A DNA stretch of 64,000 nucleotides. Source: Citrobacter europaeus. Lineage in GTDB: Bacteria; Pseudomonadota; Gammaproteobacteria; Enterobacterales; Enterobacteriaceae. The notes under the pieces are model-generated. The model worked only from the letters and a program-made list of their open reading frames with translations, searched no databases and was not told the DNA's origin. The position numbers and the translations under genes were made by a program. The DNA lies in assembly GCA_020099315.1 (NCBI GenBank), contig CP083650.1:4154001-4218000 (forward strand), read 5' to 3'. The first letter of the stretch is position 1. Each line of letters begins with the position of its first letter. Of this stretch, positions 34,858 through 44,256 are shown piece after piece.

Positions 34858-36195
34858 TCAATCCCTTAATACAGCGAATAACTCAAGTTGAATCTCTCCC
34901 AGTGTTCCCGGCACATAGAAAGCGCAATTACCGGCGTCCAGCATGGCCTGGGCTGCTGGATGATTAATCTCAAGAGCAAAGTATTGATTTTCCAGTCGTA
35001 ACGGGATGGCTGCAGGTACATGCGTCAGCGGTTTTAATGGAATACCGCTAAGTGCCACATTGACGACATCAGATACATCTGCCCGGCTCCCTGCTTTACA
35101 GAGCTGTGGAAATTGCGTTAGGAGGACATGCGCAGGAAGATCCGAACGAACGGAAAGGTAAAAATCAGCGCCTTCACGCAGTCGAGCATCCGACAATGCG
35201 CCATACCAGAACTGTCTCTCCTGCGTCAGTTCAATAGCGACAACGCGAGATGGCAGGCTGGCCTCCAGCAGTTCCACCAGGAGTGCAAACAGGGGTGGGA
35301 ATACCTGCTGCAGATTGGCGTGCTGGTATGGAGGCACAACGCTGACATCATTTTCTAATGAAAAGGTCAGCAGACTGCCCGCTAACCGCGCGAGCTCACG
35401 CCACAAAAGTTCGGGATGACGGCCTGGGTTTTGCAGCATTTCTTTCAGAACGGGCTCTGAGCTATTAAGCGCATTCAGCAACCAAAACAACGAAACATCT
35501 GCTACCGCAAAATCCGCCATTCGTTCGTTACTTTCGCGGCGCAAGGCCATCAGGCGTCGACAACGAGCCTGGATACGATGCACCAAATCACTGAGCGAAT
35601 TGATTAATGAGGGGCTGGCAGAGAGTGAAAGCGATGGGGGTAAAAAATCGCGTCCCAGCTCCCATTGCCCCTGAGCATTACGAATAAGGCAAGCTACCGG
35701 GCAAGTCAGGTAAGCGCTGTTATCGTCATGGGCATAGCGGAGGGTGATAGCATGCCGCAGCACTGCCATATCAGTCCGTTCCTGACCTGCGAGATCCTGT
35801 ACTGGCAGCCACTCCTGCTGCCAGCGACACGGACGGCTAACGCCGTTGCCTGATGAAAGATTGCCGCCATTAGCCGAAAGCAGCGGCAACGCGAGGACGA
35901 TATCAACGCTGCTGTAACCAGTAAGATGCGATAAATCACACGCCGGAGGCAGGTTATCTGAAATACCTGTATCCACTAACGTACCGTCAGGAAAGCGCAC
36001 AACCAGATTAACGGGATTCAAACGGGAAACCGTTAGCGCACTTTCATCAAACTCCGCGCTGATGACGCCCCACGGTGATGAAAGCGACATGTGAGCAACA
36101 ACGTCAGCTACATAGGCATCCCAACGTGTCTGTTGCTGAAACTGCTGGGGAGCCAGAAAGGCCCCCTCGCTCCATAACGGACGATAGATCTTCAT
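34858..36195 (-). CDS. tssK: T6SS baseplate adaptor TssK
   Basis: 445 residues, normal length for TssK (ImpJ/VasE), the trimer that connects the TssEFG wedge to TssL and TssM. The N-terminus KIYRPLWSEGAFLAPQQFQQ is a family hallmark, and the C-terminal head ends near YVPGTLGEIQLELFAVLRD. An excellent AGGAGGT ribosome site lies four bases before the ATG. Confidence 0.94.
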   Translation of the reverse strand: MKIYRPLWSEGAFLAPQQFQQQTRWDAYVADVVAHMSLSSPWGVISAEFDESALTVSRLNPVNLVVRFPDGTLVDTGISDNLPPACDLSHLTGYSSVDIVLALPLLSANGGNLSSGNGVSRPCRWQQEWLPVQDLAGQERTDMAVLRHAITLRYAHDDNSAYLTCPVACLIRNAQGQWELGRDFLPPSLSLSASPSLINSLSDLVHRIQARCRRLMALRRESNERMADFAVADVSLFWLLNALNSSEPVLKEMLQNPGRHPELLWRELARLAGSLLTFSLENDVSVVPPYQHANLQQVFPPLFALLVELLEASLPSRVVAIELTQERQFWYGALSDARLREGADFYLSVRSDLPAHVLLTQFPQLCKAGSRADVSDVVNVALSGIPLKPLTHVPAAIPLRLENQYFALEINHPAAQAMLDAGNCAFYVPGTLGEIQLELFAVLRD

Positions 36196-36218
36196 CGCAC
36201 CTCCTGTGCGCTGCGTCG

Positions 36219-37748
36219 TTAAGATTTCGACTTAGGCATTTGTGAAACTAACGACAAGCTGACGTCCATACCTTCAACCTGGAAATGCGGAATGGCATAC
36301 AGGCGCACACGGAAGAAACCTGGGTTATCCTCAATATCCTCCACCACGACACGCCCATCACGCAGCGGGTGTGATGCCTGCAAGTCATCGCCAGGATCGG
36401 TCATTTCGGTTACCAGACTGCGCAGCCAGTTATTAAGTTCAAGCTCAAGCAGGCGGCGATCTTTGGTCGTTCCAATATTTTCTCGCTGCAGTATTTTCAG
36501 GTAATGAGCGATACGAGAAAGCAAGAAGATATACGGCAAACGAGAGTTAATCCGACTGTTAGCCGTCGCTTCCGGAGTATCAAACTGAGCAGGTTTTTGA
36601 GCCGAGTTAGCAGAGAAGAAACAGGCGTAATCACGATTCTTATAATAAGAAAGCGGAATAAAACCGAGGTTGGCAAATTCAAACTCCCGGGTTTCCGGAA
36701 TCATCACCTCAGACGGGATCTTCACCTGATTACCGGTACCCAGATCGTACAAATGGATAGGCAAATCTTTCACCGCGCCGCCTGCCTGTGGCCCACGGAT
36801 CTGGACGCACCAGCCATTCTTGATAAAACTTTTCACCATATTCACAGCGAAAGAGAAAGAGGCGCTGGTCCATAGATACTTTTCGTGATCCGGACCCTTA
36901 ACTTCTTCAACATAGTTAAAACTGCGTACCGGCACGGTATCAGGGCCATACGGTAAACGACCCAGGACACGCGGCATAGTTAGCCCGATATAGCGTGAAT
37001 CGTCGCTATCACGAAATGCTTTCCACTTGATGTATTCAGCACGTTCGAAATAATCATTGATATCTTTTATAGCTGCGACTTCTTCCATATTTTCTTTCAA
37101 GAAGAATTTCGGCCCAACGGAACCAATGAACGGCATATGACAGGCCGCCGACACGCCAGAAATATTGCGCAGCAGTGCAATATCCTGCGGACTGTTATCA
37201 AATTCGTACGCTGAAATCATTGCCGCAATGGGTTCGCCGCCAGGCTGATCGTATTCTTCAATATAAACATGGCGGTATAACCCGCTCTGGATAAGCTCCG
37301 GCGCATCGTCAAAGTCATCACGCAGCGCATCCTTGCTGATATCCATCATTTCTACACGGACATTTCGGCGAAAATCAATGCCGGTGATCATCGAATGCAA
37401 ACCACGCCAGAGCGATTCTTGCTTCTGAAATTCAGCATGGTGCATAACTTCATTGACCTGATCGCTAATCTGCTTATCAAGACGAGCAATTTGCTCATCG
37501 AGCAGCGTTTTATCCAGGCGCTCTACGGGCTGCGCAGCATCCGCCAGACATGAAACCAGAACCTGAATAGCAGCAGTCACGCGTTCAGCGGGAGCGGCGT
37601 CAGAAAGCGCTTCATCGCTCTGCCATGCATCAACATTTTTTAATGTCGAAACCGGGGAAAGATTAATTTTGTCAAAGAGGGATTGATAAACGCTGCGTTC
37701 ACTGGTCGTGGTGGTCGCGACTGAAGAGGTATGTTCCTGAACAGACAT
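36219..37748 (-). CDS. tssC: T6SS sheath large subunit TssC (VipB)
   Basis: 509 residues from the ATG at 37748; the upstream in-frame ATGs at 37754 and 37787 have poor spacing to the AGGA site. It forms the contractile sheath with TssB. Clear family blocks are QESLWRGLHSMITGIDF, VEMMDISKDALRDDF, EFEFANLGFIPLSYYKN and the C-terminal RVRLYAIPHFQVEGMDVSLSL-like strand. It lies 65 bases after tssB. Confidence 0.95.
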   Translation of the reverse strand: MSVQEHTSSVATTTTSERSVYQSLFDKINLSPVSTLKNVDAWQSDEALSDAAPAERVTAAIQVLVSCLADAAQPVERLDKTLLDEQIARLDKQISDQVNEVMHHAEFQKQESLWRGLHSMITGIDFRRNVRVEMMDISKDALRDDFDDAPELIQSGLYRHVYIEEYDQPGGEPIAAMISAYEFDNSPQDIALLRNISGVSAACHMPFIGSVGPKFFLKENMEEVAAIKDINDYFERAEYIKWKAFRDSDDSRYIGLTMPRVLGRLPYGPDTVPVRSFNYVEEVKGPDHEKYLWTSASFSFAVNMVKSFIKNGWCVQIRGPQAGGAVKDLPIHLYDLGTGNQVKIPSEVMIPETREFEFANLGFIPLSYYKNRDYACFFSANSAQKPAQFDTPEATANSRINSRLPYIFLLSRIAHYLKILQRENIGTTKDRRLLELELNNWLRSLVTEMTDPGDDLQASHPLRDGRVVVEDIEDNPGFFRVRLYAIPHFQVEGMDVSLSLVSQMPKSKS

Positions 37749-37813
37749 CAACATATTCCTTTTATGATCCTTTACTATTCCTGCCAATTGAGCGGAGGAA
37801 ACCCTGTATAGCG

Positions 37814-38311
37814 TTAAATCTCTTCTGGCATCATGGTTGCCAGTTCATCACGCAGTTCCTGACTCAGGGCTGGATCTTTAAGGATAATTTCCAGCTCGCG
37901 ACGAAAAGCAGCGTTATCAAGTAAGTTTGATTTCAGGTCACGAAGTAGGTTACGCATAGCCAACAGAACGCGTAATTGGGGGATATTTCGTGCGACCTGC
38001 TCGGGTTCAAAATCGCGGATATTTTTAAAGGTAAGGTTAATATCGTCCTTTCTGTCATCACCAGCCAACGTATTTTTAACACTCAGATTAACCACTGGTG
38101 AGAACTTAGCTAACACATCATTGAAATTATTCTTATTAATATCAACCTTTTCACGTTCAGATAGTGGTCGTTGTTCTCTACCATTACTGAAATCACCTAC
38201 GGTCAAAAGTTTTAACGGCAATTCAACCTTTTTTTGAACGCCTCCGGTATGTAAATCTAACTTGATATTAACGCGTGCCGTCGGCACTTCATTCTGAAAA
38301 CTGTCACCCAT
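37814..38311 (-). CDS. tssB: T6SS sheath small subunit TssB (VipA)
   Basis: 165 residues, the usual TssB length. Visible are the N-terminal strand ARVNIKLDLHTGG, the PLKLLTVGDFS motif and the FKNIRDFEPEQVARNIPQLR block. It is the first gene of the operon, with GAGGG six bases before the ATG and a 467-base AT-rich region upstream that ends at the gsp terminator. Confidence 0.95.
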   Translation of the reverse strand: MGDSFQNEVPTARVNIKLDLHTGGVQKKVELPLKLLTVGDFSNGREQRPLSEREKVDINKNNFNDVLAKFSPVVNLSVKNTLAGDDRKDDINLTFKNIRDFEPEQVARNIPQLRVLLAMRNLLRDLKSNLLDNAAFRRELEIILKDPALSQELRDELATMMPEEI

Positions 38312-38436
38312 ACGTCCCTCTCAGACCGGCGATTCCAGCCGATATTTTGCGTTTCCTAACGGAGCATTTTCCAATCGCTCAACGTGTTTCTTACAACGTC
38401 ATTTCTGTGAGCCGTCAACAATGAATGTTAATGACA

Positions 38437-38455
38437 ATTAATGATTATAATTAGT
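38437..38455 (-). promoter_or_regulatory. Candidate Fur box and -10 element upstream of tssB
   Basis: Read on the minus strand, 14 of 19 bases match the Fur consensus GATAATGATAATCATTATC, with the inner ATAATCATTA perfect. A TATAAT -10 element (38444-38449) lies inside it, about 130 bases before the tssB start. The -35 is poor. Fur control of a T6SS is known for EAEC sci-1; for this cluster it is inference. Confidence 0.55.
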
Positions 38456-38722
38456 ATGCCGACGTAATCCGATATATTCCCGGAGAGAAAACATGATCAA
38501 TATCACTAATACACCAAATAATACATTAGCATTACTTATTTAAAAATAAAATCAAGAAATCATTTATCTAATACAAGCGACAGGAATTAATTAACCTTAA
38601 ATACATTCATCAAATAAATACCTTTAAATTAAAACACATAATTGCAAAATATATTTACAGCCATATGCATAAACAATATTGATTATTAATTTATAATTAC
38701 AGCCAATTTAACTATAAATAAT

Positions 38723-38750
38723 AAAAGCCGGAGATATACTCCGGCTTTTT
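38723..38750 (-). terminator. gsp terminator (bidirectional shape)
   Basis: Stem AGCCGGAG/CTCCGGCT with loop ATATA, flanked by four A residues on the left and five T residues on the right, 29 bases after the gsp stop. It separates gsp from the T6SS promoter. Confidence 0.85.
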
Positions 38751-38778
38751 ACAATTTAATTGAGAATACGCAAAAAGA

Positions 38779-40641
38779 TTACTCTTCCTTCACCACAATC
38801 AGCGGTTCAATATCGCTCTCTTTTTTAATTACCAGCGACTCGTCGCCGCGCAGGCAGGTACCGCCGTAGTTACCGCCTACGGTGAAGGTACAAACCTGAA
38901 TATATTTACCGGCAACTTTTGGCAGACACCAAAGCTGCTGATAAATGTTCTTCTGCTCGGCAAACTTACCGCTGGTTTTATCCAGGAGCTCTTCCTGGTG
39001 GCTCACCAGATCGATGTTGCTGCCACAACGTCCTGCAATAGGTTTCACCGCATAACCGGTTTTCGCCAGCTCTTCATTAACAGTGAAATCTGTATCAAGC
39101 AGATAGCGGTGATGTGGGAACAGTTGCCACAGAATAGGCAGAATCGCTTTGTTGCCAGGGATCACCGTCCACAGAGGTTCGAAGACCAACACTTCCGGGC
39201 GCAACAGCACGTCGATTAAACGCACTTCCTGATTCGTATGCCCGGTACGAATTGGCACCGCGGCGTACTCCGTTTCGCTGACCTCTCGCACCTGCTCAAT
39301 CGCGGTTTCCCATGCCCAGGTTTTCCAGACGCAGTTCACCAGGCGACCGTCACCGTCAATCAACTGACCGGCGTCATCCCAACGTAGCTCATCGAGGCCA
39401 CGCAGAATTTTGCTGTCAAACCCGGCCTGACGCAGCGCCTGCTGCATAAACTGCGCGTGATAGTTTTCCTCGATATCCTTATCCTGCATGATGTGGACAA
39501 AAGGTCGCGCGCGGCTGTGCTTCCAGGCCCCCGCCAGTTCGTTGATCAATCCTTCTGCCGGGTTGTGTCCCTGCCCTGTGTAGCCTCGCTCGGCCCATCT
39601 TTCGAGGATCAAACCGGCTTCAGTATGGCACGATGCGGAATCGGCGTTGTACTCATACACCTTCAGTCCGCGTTCATCCATACAGAAATCCATACGCCCC
39701 GTAATCATATGATGCCGACGACGCTGCCAGGAAAGGCGCAGGCGCGGCCAAAGGATTTTCGGGATGTCAAACAGCGCCAGCAGGTTATCGTCTTTCAGCA
39801 CCTTGTCGGTCGCGTGCAGATACATCAGGTGCAGTTCGTTGGTGGCTTTGATCAGTTCTTGTTCGGCACTCTCGGTAATAGTGAAGTACTGATGCGGATC
39901 CTGATTAATAACGTGGCCGTTCGCCAGCACGTAGGCTTTTTGCAGCGGATCCTGCTCATCCAGCCATTTACCGTCAAACTGCCCGTTATCTTCCAGTCGG
40001 GCGCCGCCAATTTTCAGCGAGTCATTGGCGATCTCCGGCTGCGGCAAACTGTCTCGGGTATCATCGGTCTGGATCATCCAACCAAGAATGGTGGTGTCGT
40101 CAAAGGTATCACGCAGGGTGTAACACCCGTTTTCAACCACCATCTCCAGTTCGCGGGTCCACTGCTGTCCGGGAGGAAGCGGCGTATGGAGCACGTTCTG
40201 TTCGGCAATACGAATTTTGTTTTGCAGCAACTGGGTGACGACCGCCACATGCCCGGTATCTTTAAATTCACCGCCTTTTTGCCAGATAAGCAGAGCGCCT
40301 GCTACCGGCGCGCGGGGCGAACCATTCGGAAATGCCTGTAACGGCAGGATATTGTCATTCACCACTTCGCGCAGGAAGCGTAAGGAGAAGATCTCCCAGG
40401 CCATGCCCACATCGGTGAAGACCACGCCATAGTTAAGGAAGAGAAAACGGCGTGCGAACTCTACGCACTGCCATTTGTGGCCCATGTATTCATCGTCGAT
40501 ATAGCTGCGAAATGCCGCATCATCGTCGTAGTCCCGTGGGTCGAGGGAGCTGTAATCTGAAGAGTAGATTGCTACGCCGCCTGGGGCGTAGCCCAATAAT
40601 GTCCCGAATGGGGCATCCTGACTGGTCGTTCCTTTGCTCAT
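38779..40641 (-). CDS. gsp: Bifunctional glutathionylspermidine synthetase/amidase
   Basis: 620 residues, the E. coli Gsp length. The N-terminal CHAP-type amidase domain has the nucleophile Cys59 in GHKWQCVEFARR and a histidine in DTGHVAVVTQ. The C-terminal ATP-grasp-like synthetase has KVYEYNADSASCHTEAG and GRCGSNIDLVS. The enzyme joins and splits glutathione and spermidine, linking redox control to polyamines. It is followed by a strong terminator, so it does not read into the T6SS operon. Confidence 0.96.
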   Translation of the reverse strand: MSKGTTSQDAPFGTLLGYAPGGVAIYSSDYSSLDPRDYDDDAAFRSYIDDEYMGHKWQCVEFARRFLFLNYGVVFTDVGMAWEIFSLRFLREVVNDNILPLQAFPNGSPRAPVAGALLIWQKGGEFKDTGHVAVVTQLLQNKIRIAEQNVLHTPLPPGQQWTRELEMVVENGCYTLRDTFDDTTILGWMIQTDDTRDSLPQPEIANDSLKIGGARLEDNGQFDGKWLDEQDPLQKAYVLANGHVINQDPHQYFTITESAEQELIKATNELHLMYLHATDKVLKDDNLLALFDIPKILWPRLRLSWQRRRHHMITGRMDFCMDERGLKVYEYNADSASCHTEAGLILERWAERGYTGQGHNPAEGLINELAGAWKHSRARPFVHIMQDKDIEENYHAQFMQQALRQAGFDSKILRGLDELRWDDAGQLIDGDGRLVNCVWKTWAWETAIEQVREVSETEYAAVPIRTGHTNQEVRLIDVLLRPEVLVFEPLWTVIPGNKAILPILWQLFPHHRYLLDTDFTVNEELAKTGYAVKPIAGRCGSNIDLVSHQEELLDKTSGKFAEQKNIYQQLWCLPKVAGKYIQVCTFTVGGNYGGTCLRGDESLVIKKESDIEPLIVVKEE

Positions 40642-40680
40642 GCACCTTACCTCAAAACAATACAGCCTGAGCAGGTTGGC

Positions 40681-40786
40681 GTGAATTTTTCGCTCTGATT
40701 ACCTGCTCTGCGACACTAACCGGACAGAGGTCGATATCATCATACACCTCAACGCAGCGACTGGCGCTCAGAGGCGAAAAATTCAC
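40681..40786. repeat. Long inverted repeat between gsp and the YdeP-like gene
   Basis: GTGAATTTTTCGCTCTGA (40681-40698) and its reverse complement at 40768-40786 match except for one inserted base, with 69 bases between. The arms start 39 bases before the gsp ATG and end 8 bases before the YdeP-like stop codon. It may act as a terminator/processing stem or as a recombination site. It overlaps the probable gsp promoter. Confidence 0.7.
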
Positions 40787-40794
40787 AGCAGGAA

Positions 40795-43083
40795 CTACGC
40801 TTTTGTCAGGGTGACCGGTACGCTTTTATACGCCGGAGTCAAACTTTGTGTGTCTACCGCTTCCAGCGAAAGCAGGACATTCGCTTCAGGCAGATAAGCG
40901 CCTATTGAGCCCGCCGCCATGTTGTAAATCACTACTGTTAAGCCGTACATGATGCGATCCGCGCAGGGCTGGCCGTTGTCGTCCAGCGCCTGAATATTGA
41001 CCACATCGCCCTGGTCCAGGCCACGGCTCGCCGCCTCTTCGGCGCTTAAAAACACCACATCCCGACGACCGGCAATGCCACGATAGCGGTCGTTCATACC
41101 ATAAATAGTGGTGTTGTACTGATCGTGACTACGCAGCGTCGCCAGAACCAATGCATCGGCAGGCTGATTTTCCCGCTCAACCGCCCGCTGATAGCTGACG
41201 ATAAAGTTGGCTTTACCATTCGCCGTTCGCCATTCACGGCGCGAAGCGGGCGTATCCATTCGAAATCCTCCCGGCTCGGCAATACGTGCGTTGTAGTTGT
41301 GGAATGCGGGGATCACGGTTTCAATGGCGTCACGGATCAACGTGTAATCTCCGGTTAACGCTTCCCAGTTTACCGGCGAAAGCGGCAGCGTGGCGCGCGC
41401 CATGCCTGCCACAATCGCGGGCTCCGATTTTAACCAGCGGGAAGCCGGTTTCAGCGCGCCGCAGGAAGCGTGGACCATCGACATCGAATCTTCGACGGTG
41501 ACTGACTGAATCCCCGTCGCCTGCATATCGCGCTCCGTTCGCCCTAATGCAGGCAGCAGGTAGTTATGTTTGGCCAGCAGCAAATGCGATCTGTTCAGCT
41601 TGGTCGCCACATGGACCTGCAGATCCAGATGTTTCATCGCCGCAAAGGTACGCTGCGGCTGCGGCATCGCCACCGCCAAATTGCCGCCCATGCAGATAAG
41701 CGCTTTTGCGTCTCCCCGCTCGATGGCGCGAATACTTTCCACGCTGGAGCGGCCATGTTTGCGCGGAACGCGGATAGAAAAATGCGTCTCAAGGCGTTGC
41801 AGGAAATCTTCGGACGCCGCTTCGTTGATCCCCACGGAACGATCGCCCTGCACGTTAGAGTGACCGCGCAACGGGCAGATCCCCGCGCCCGGCTTACCCA
41901 TATTGCCTTTCAGCAGCAGCAGGTTTACCAGTTGCTGGACGTTCTCAGTGCCGTTTTTATGCTGGGTGATGCCCAGTCCATAACAAACGATAGTGGCACT
42001 GGATTTACTGTAGCTGTGCGCCAGGTCTTCCATCTGGCTACGCGTCAGACCCGAGTCCTGCTCCAGCTCCGCCCAGTTATGCTGACGTAAGTCGTCATAC
42101 AGCGCTGCATATCCCGCGGTATGCTCTTCGATAAACGCATGATCGAGCGTCGGCTGCTGATCCAGTAAGATCCGCGCTTCGTCCATTTCGATCAGCGCTT
42201 TCATGATGCCTTTGAGCAGCGAAGCGTCACCGCCCATTTTTACCTGGTAGTAGTCGTTGCTTAGCTCCGTTGCCTGACCGGTGAACATCTCTTTCGGGCT
42301 TTGCGGGAAGCTAAAGCGCTCAAGTCCCCGCTCGGCCAGGGGATTGATGGAGATAATTTTAGCGCCACGCCTGGCAACGTCGCGTAAGGTGGTCAGCATG
42401 CGTGGATGGTTAGTGCCGGGGTTATGCCCGATACAAATCACCAAATCGCAGTGGTCAAAATCCTCCAGTTCAACGGTCCCTTTCCCAAGGCCAATGGCAG
42501 GAGTTAGCCCTGCGCTGGTCGGTCCGTGGCACATGTTTGAGCAATCAGGGAAGTTGCTGCTGCCATATTCGCGGGCAAACAGCTGATACAAGAACGCCGC
42601 TTCATTTGATGTTCTGCCGGAGGTGTAAAACTCAACCTGTTGTGCTGAATCATAGCTGCGCAGACGCTCGCCGATCTCCTGGAAGGCGATATCCCAATCC
42701 ACCGACTGCCAGGTGTCTGTTGAGGCATCGTATTTCATTGGATGCGTCAAACGACCGATATTTTCCAGTTCATAATCGCTGTAGTGCCAGAGTGTAGAAA
42801 CCGGATGACGGCTGAAAAATTCCGGTGACGCTTTCTTGCTGGTTGTCTCCCAGGAGACCGCCTTAACGCCGTTTTCGCACAACTCCATTGGCGCACGGTG
42901 CCCTGGGTCCGGCCACGCACAGCCCGGACAATCGAACCCTTTCACCTGGTTCATTTTGAACATCGCGATAATGTCACGGGCGACAGCCTTTTGCGAAAAC
43001 ACCGAAGCAGTGACGGCTTTTACCGCGCCCCACCCACCCGCCGGGCCCTGATAACCGCTTACTCCTGGAACACCATTTTTCAT
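40795..43083 (-). CDS. FdhF/YdeP-family molybdopterin oxidoreductase
   Basis: 762 residues, similar to E. coli YdeP, a formate-dehydrogenase-alpha-like protein whose substrate is unknown (YdeP is linked to acid resistance). It contains an N-terminal FDCPGCAWPDP segment, the molybdopterin-binding blocks VEFYTSGRTSNEAAFLYQLF, NMCHGPTSAGL and CIGHNPGTNHPRML, and a C-terminal MopB-CT domain (LATLRSHDQYNTTIYG). No Tat signal, so cytoplasmic. It is not part of the hyb operon. From memory this gene is not at this place in E. coli K-12. Confidence 0.85.
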   Translation of the reverse strand: MKNGVPGVSGYQGPAGGWGAVKAVTASVFSQKAVARDIIAMFKMNQVKGFDCPGCAWPDPGHRAPMELCENGVKAVSWETTSKKASPEFFSRHPVSTLWHYSDYELENIGRLTHPMKYDASTDTWQSVDWDIAFQEIGERLRSYDSAQQVEFYTSGRTSNEAAFLYQLFAREYGSSNFPDCSNMCHGPTSAGLTPAIGLGKGTVELEDFDHCDLVICIGHNPGTNHPRMLTTLRDVARRGAKIISINPLAERGLERFSFPQSPKEMFTGQATELSNDYYQVKMGGDASLLKGIMKALIEMDEARILLDQQPTLDHAFIEEHTAGYAALYDDLRQHNWAELEQDSGLTRSQMEDLAHSYSKSSATIVCYGLGITQHKNGTENVQQLVNLLLLKGNMGKPGAGICPLRGHSNVQGDRSVGINEAASEDFLQRLETHFSIRVPRKHGRSSVESIRAIERGDAKALICMGGNLAVAMPQPQRTFAAMKHLDLQVHVATKLNRSHLLLAKHNYLLPALGRTERDMQATGIQSVTVEDSMSMVHASCGALKPASRWLKSEPAIVAGMARATLPLSPVNWEALTGDYTLIRDAIETVIPAFHNYNARIAEPGGFRMDTPASRREWRTANGKANFIVSYQRAVERENQPADALVLATLRSHDQYNTTIYGMNDRYRGIAGRRDVVFLSAEEAASRGLDQGDVVNIQALDDNGQPCADRIMYGLTVVIYNMAAGSIGAYLPEANVLLSLEAVDTQSLTPAYKSVPVTLTKA

Positions 43084-43301
43084 TATTACTGCTTATTCAC
43101 CGCCAATTTTTGATGGTGAATACGGTAGCAATTTCCGTCCAACATTGATTTCCTCTTCATGGAGTACGGACCGGGTACAATGAACGGGTTAGATTTATCT
43201 TCCCCTTTCAGCACAAAGCGACATAAAGTCCCAATCTGTTAAATTGAGTTCTACCTAACTGCTACACTGCATCAACACAACCACTCAGAAGGCAGGTCAA
43301 T

Positions 43302-44168
43302 ATGTCAGACAATACCTATCAGCCCGCGAAAGTCTGGACGTGGGAAAAATCGAACGGCGGCGCTTTCGCCAATATCAACCGTCCTGTTTCCGGTGCCACC
43401 CACGAAAAAACGCTGCCGGTTGGCAAGCATCCGCTGCAGCTCTATTCGCTGGGTACGCCAAACGGGCAGAAAGTGACGATTATGCTGGAGGAGCTGCTGG
43501 CGCAGGGCGTGAAAGGCGCAGAATACGATGCCTGGATTATCCGCATCGGCGATGGCGATCAGTTTTCCAGCGGCTTTGTTGAAGTGAATCCGAACTCGAA
43601 GATCCCGGCGCTGCGCGACCACTCGCAAAACCCACCGGTTCGCGTATTCGAATCTGGCGCAATTCTGCTCTATCTGGCGGAAAAATATGGTTATTTCCTG
43701 CCGCAAGATTTGGCAAAACGTACCGAAACGCTGAACTGGCTGTTCTGGCTACAAGGCGCGGCGCCGTTCCTCGGCGGTGGTTTTGGCCACTTCTATAACT
43801 ATGCGCCGGTAAAAATCGAGTACGCGATCAACCGCTTCACGATGGAAGCCAAGCGCTTACTCGACGTGCTGGATAAGCAGCTAGCACAGCATCAGTTTGT
43901 GGCCGGAGATGAATACACCATTGCCGATATGGCGGTCTGGCCGTGGTTTGGCAATGTGGTGCTGGGCAACGTGTACGACGCGGCAGAGTTCCTCGACGCA
44001 GGAAGTTACAAGCACGTGCAGCGCTGGGCAAAAGAGATTGCAGCGCGCCCGGCGGTTAAGCGTGGTCGTATTGTAAACCGCACTAATGGACCGCTGAACG
44101 AGCAACTTCATGAACGCCATGACGCCAGCGACTTCGATACCAATACCGAAGATAAGCGCCAAGGTTAA
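43302..44168 (+). CDS. yghU: Glutathione S-transferase-like disulfide-bond reductase YghU
   Basis: 288 residues, nu-class GST. An N-terminal extension (WTWEKSNGGAFANINRPVSG) is followed by a thioredoxin-like domain (LYSLGTPNGQKVTIMLEELL, KIPALRDHS, FESGAILLYLAEKYG) and the helical C-terminal domain. YghU binds two glutathione molecules and reduces disulfides. A GGCAGGT-like ribosome site precedes the ATG. It is transcribed divergently from the YdeP-like gene and converges with hybG across a REP element. Confidence 0.95.
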   Translation: MSDNTYQPAKVWTWEKSNGGAFANINRPVSGATHEKTLPVGKHPLQLYSLGTPNGQKVTIMLEELLAQGVKGAEYDAWIIRIGDGDQFSSGFVEVNPNSKIPALRDHSQNPPVRVFESGAILLYLAEKYGYFLPQDLAKRTETLNWLFWLQGAAPFLGGGFGHFYNYAPVKIEYAINRFTMEAKRLLDVLDKQLAQHQFVAGDEYTIADMAVWPWFGNVVLGNVYDAAEFLDAGSYKHVQRWAKEIAARPAVKRGRIVNRTNGPLNEQLHERHDASDFDTNTEDKRQG

Positions 44169-44173
44169 CGTAA

Positions 44174-44254
44174 GATGCCGGATGGCGGCGCTAACGCCTT
44201 ATCCGGCCTACATATAAGGCGCGGGCCTGATAAGCGCTGCGCCATCCGGCATAA
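44174..44254. repeat. REP/BIME element between yghU and hybG
   Basis: Two REP units in inverted orientation: GATGCCGGATGGCGGCGCTA...CTTATCCGGCCTAC and, after a short spacer, GGCCTGATAAGCGCTGCGCCATCCGGCA. This is the standard enterobacterial REP sequence, placed between convergent genes, where it can stabilise transcripts or bind gyrase. Confidence 0.92.
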
Positions 44255-44256
44255 AA

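Larger units (their letters stand above)
38312..38778. other. AT-rich upstream region of the T6SS operon
   Basis: No gene is seen. The part 38490-38720 is strongly AT-rich with many short A/T runs, a likely site for H-NS-type silencing. The region holds a candidate Fur box with an embedded TATAAT and, at its right end, the gsp terminator. It is the right-hand border of the island. Confidence 0.65.

Noticed and set aside
39457..40341. 294-codon open frame on the plus strand
   Set aside because: Lies antisense within gsp, no recognisable protein; a shadow of the high-GC coding frame.
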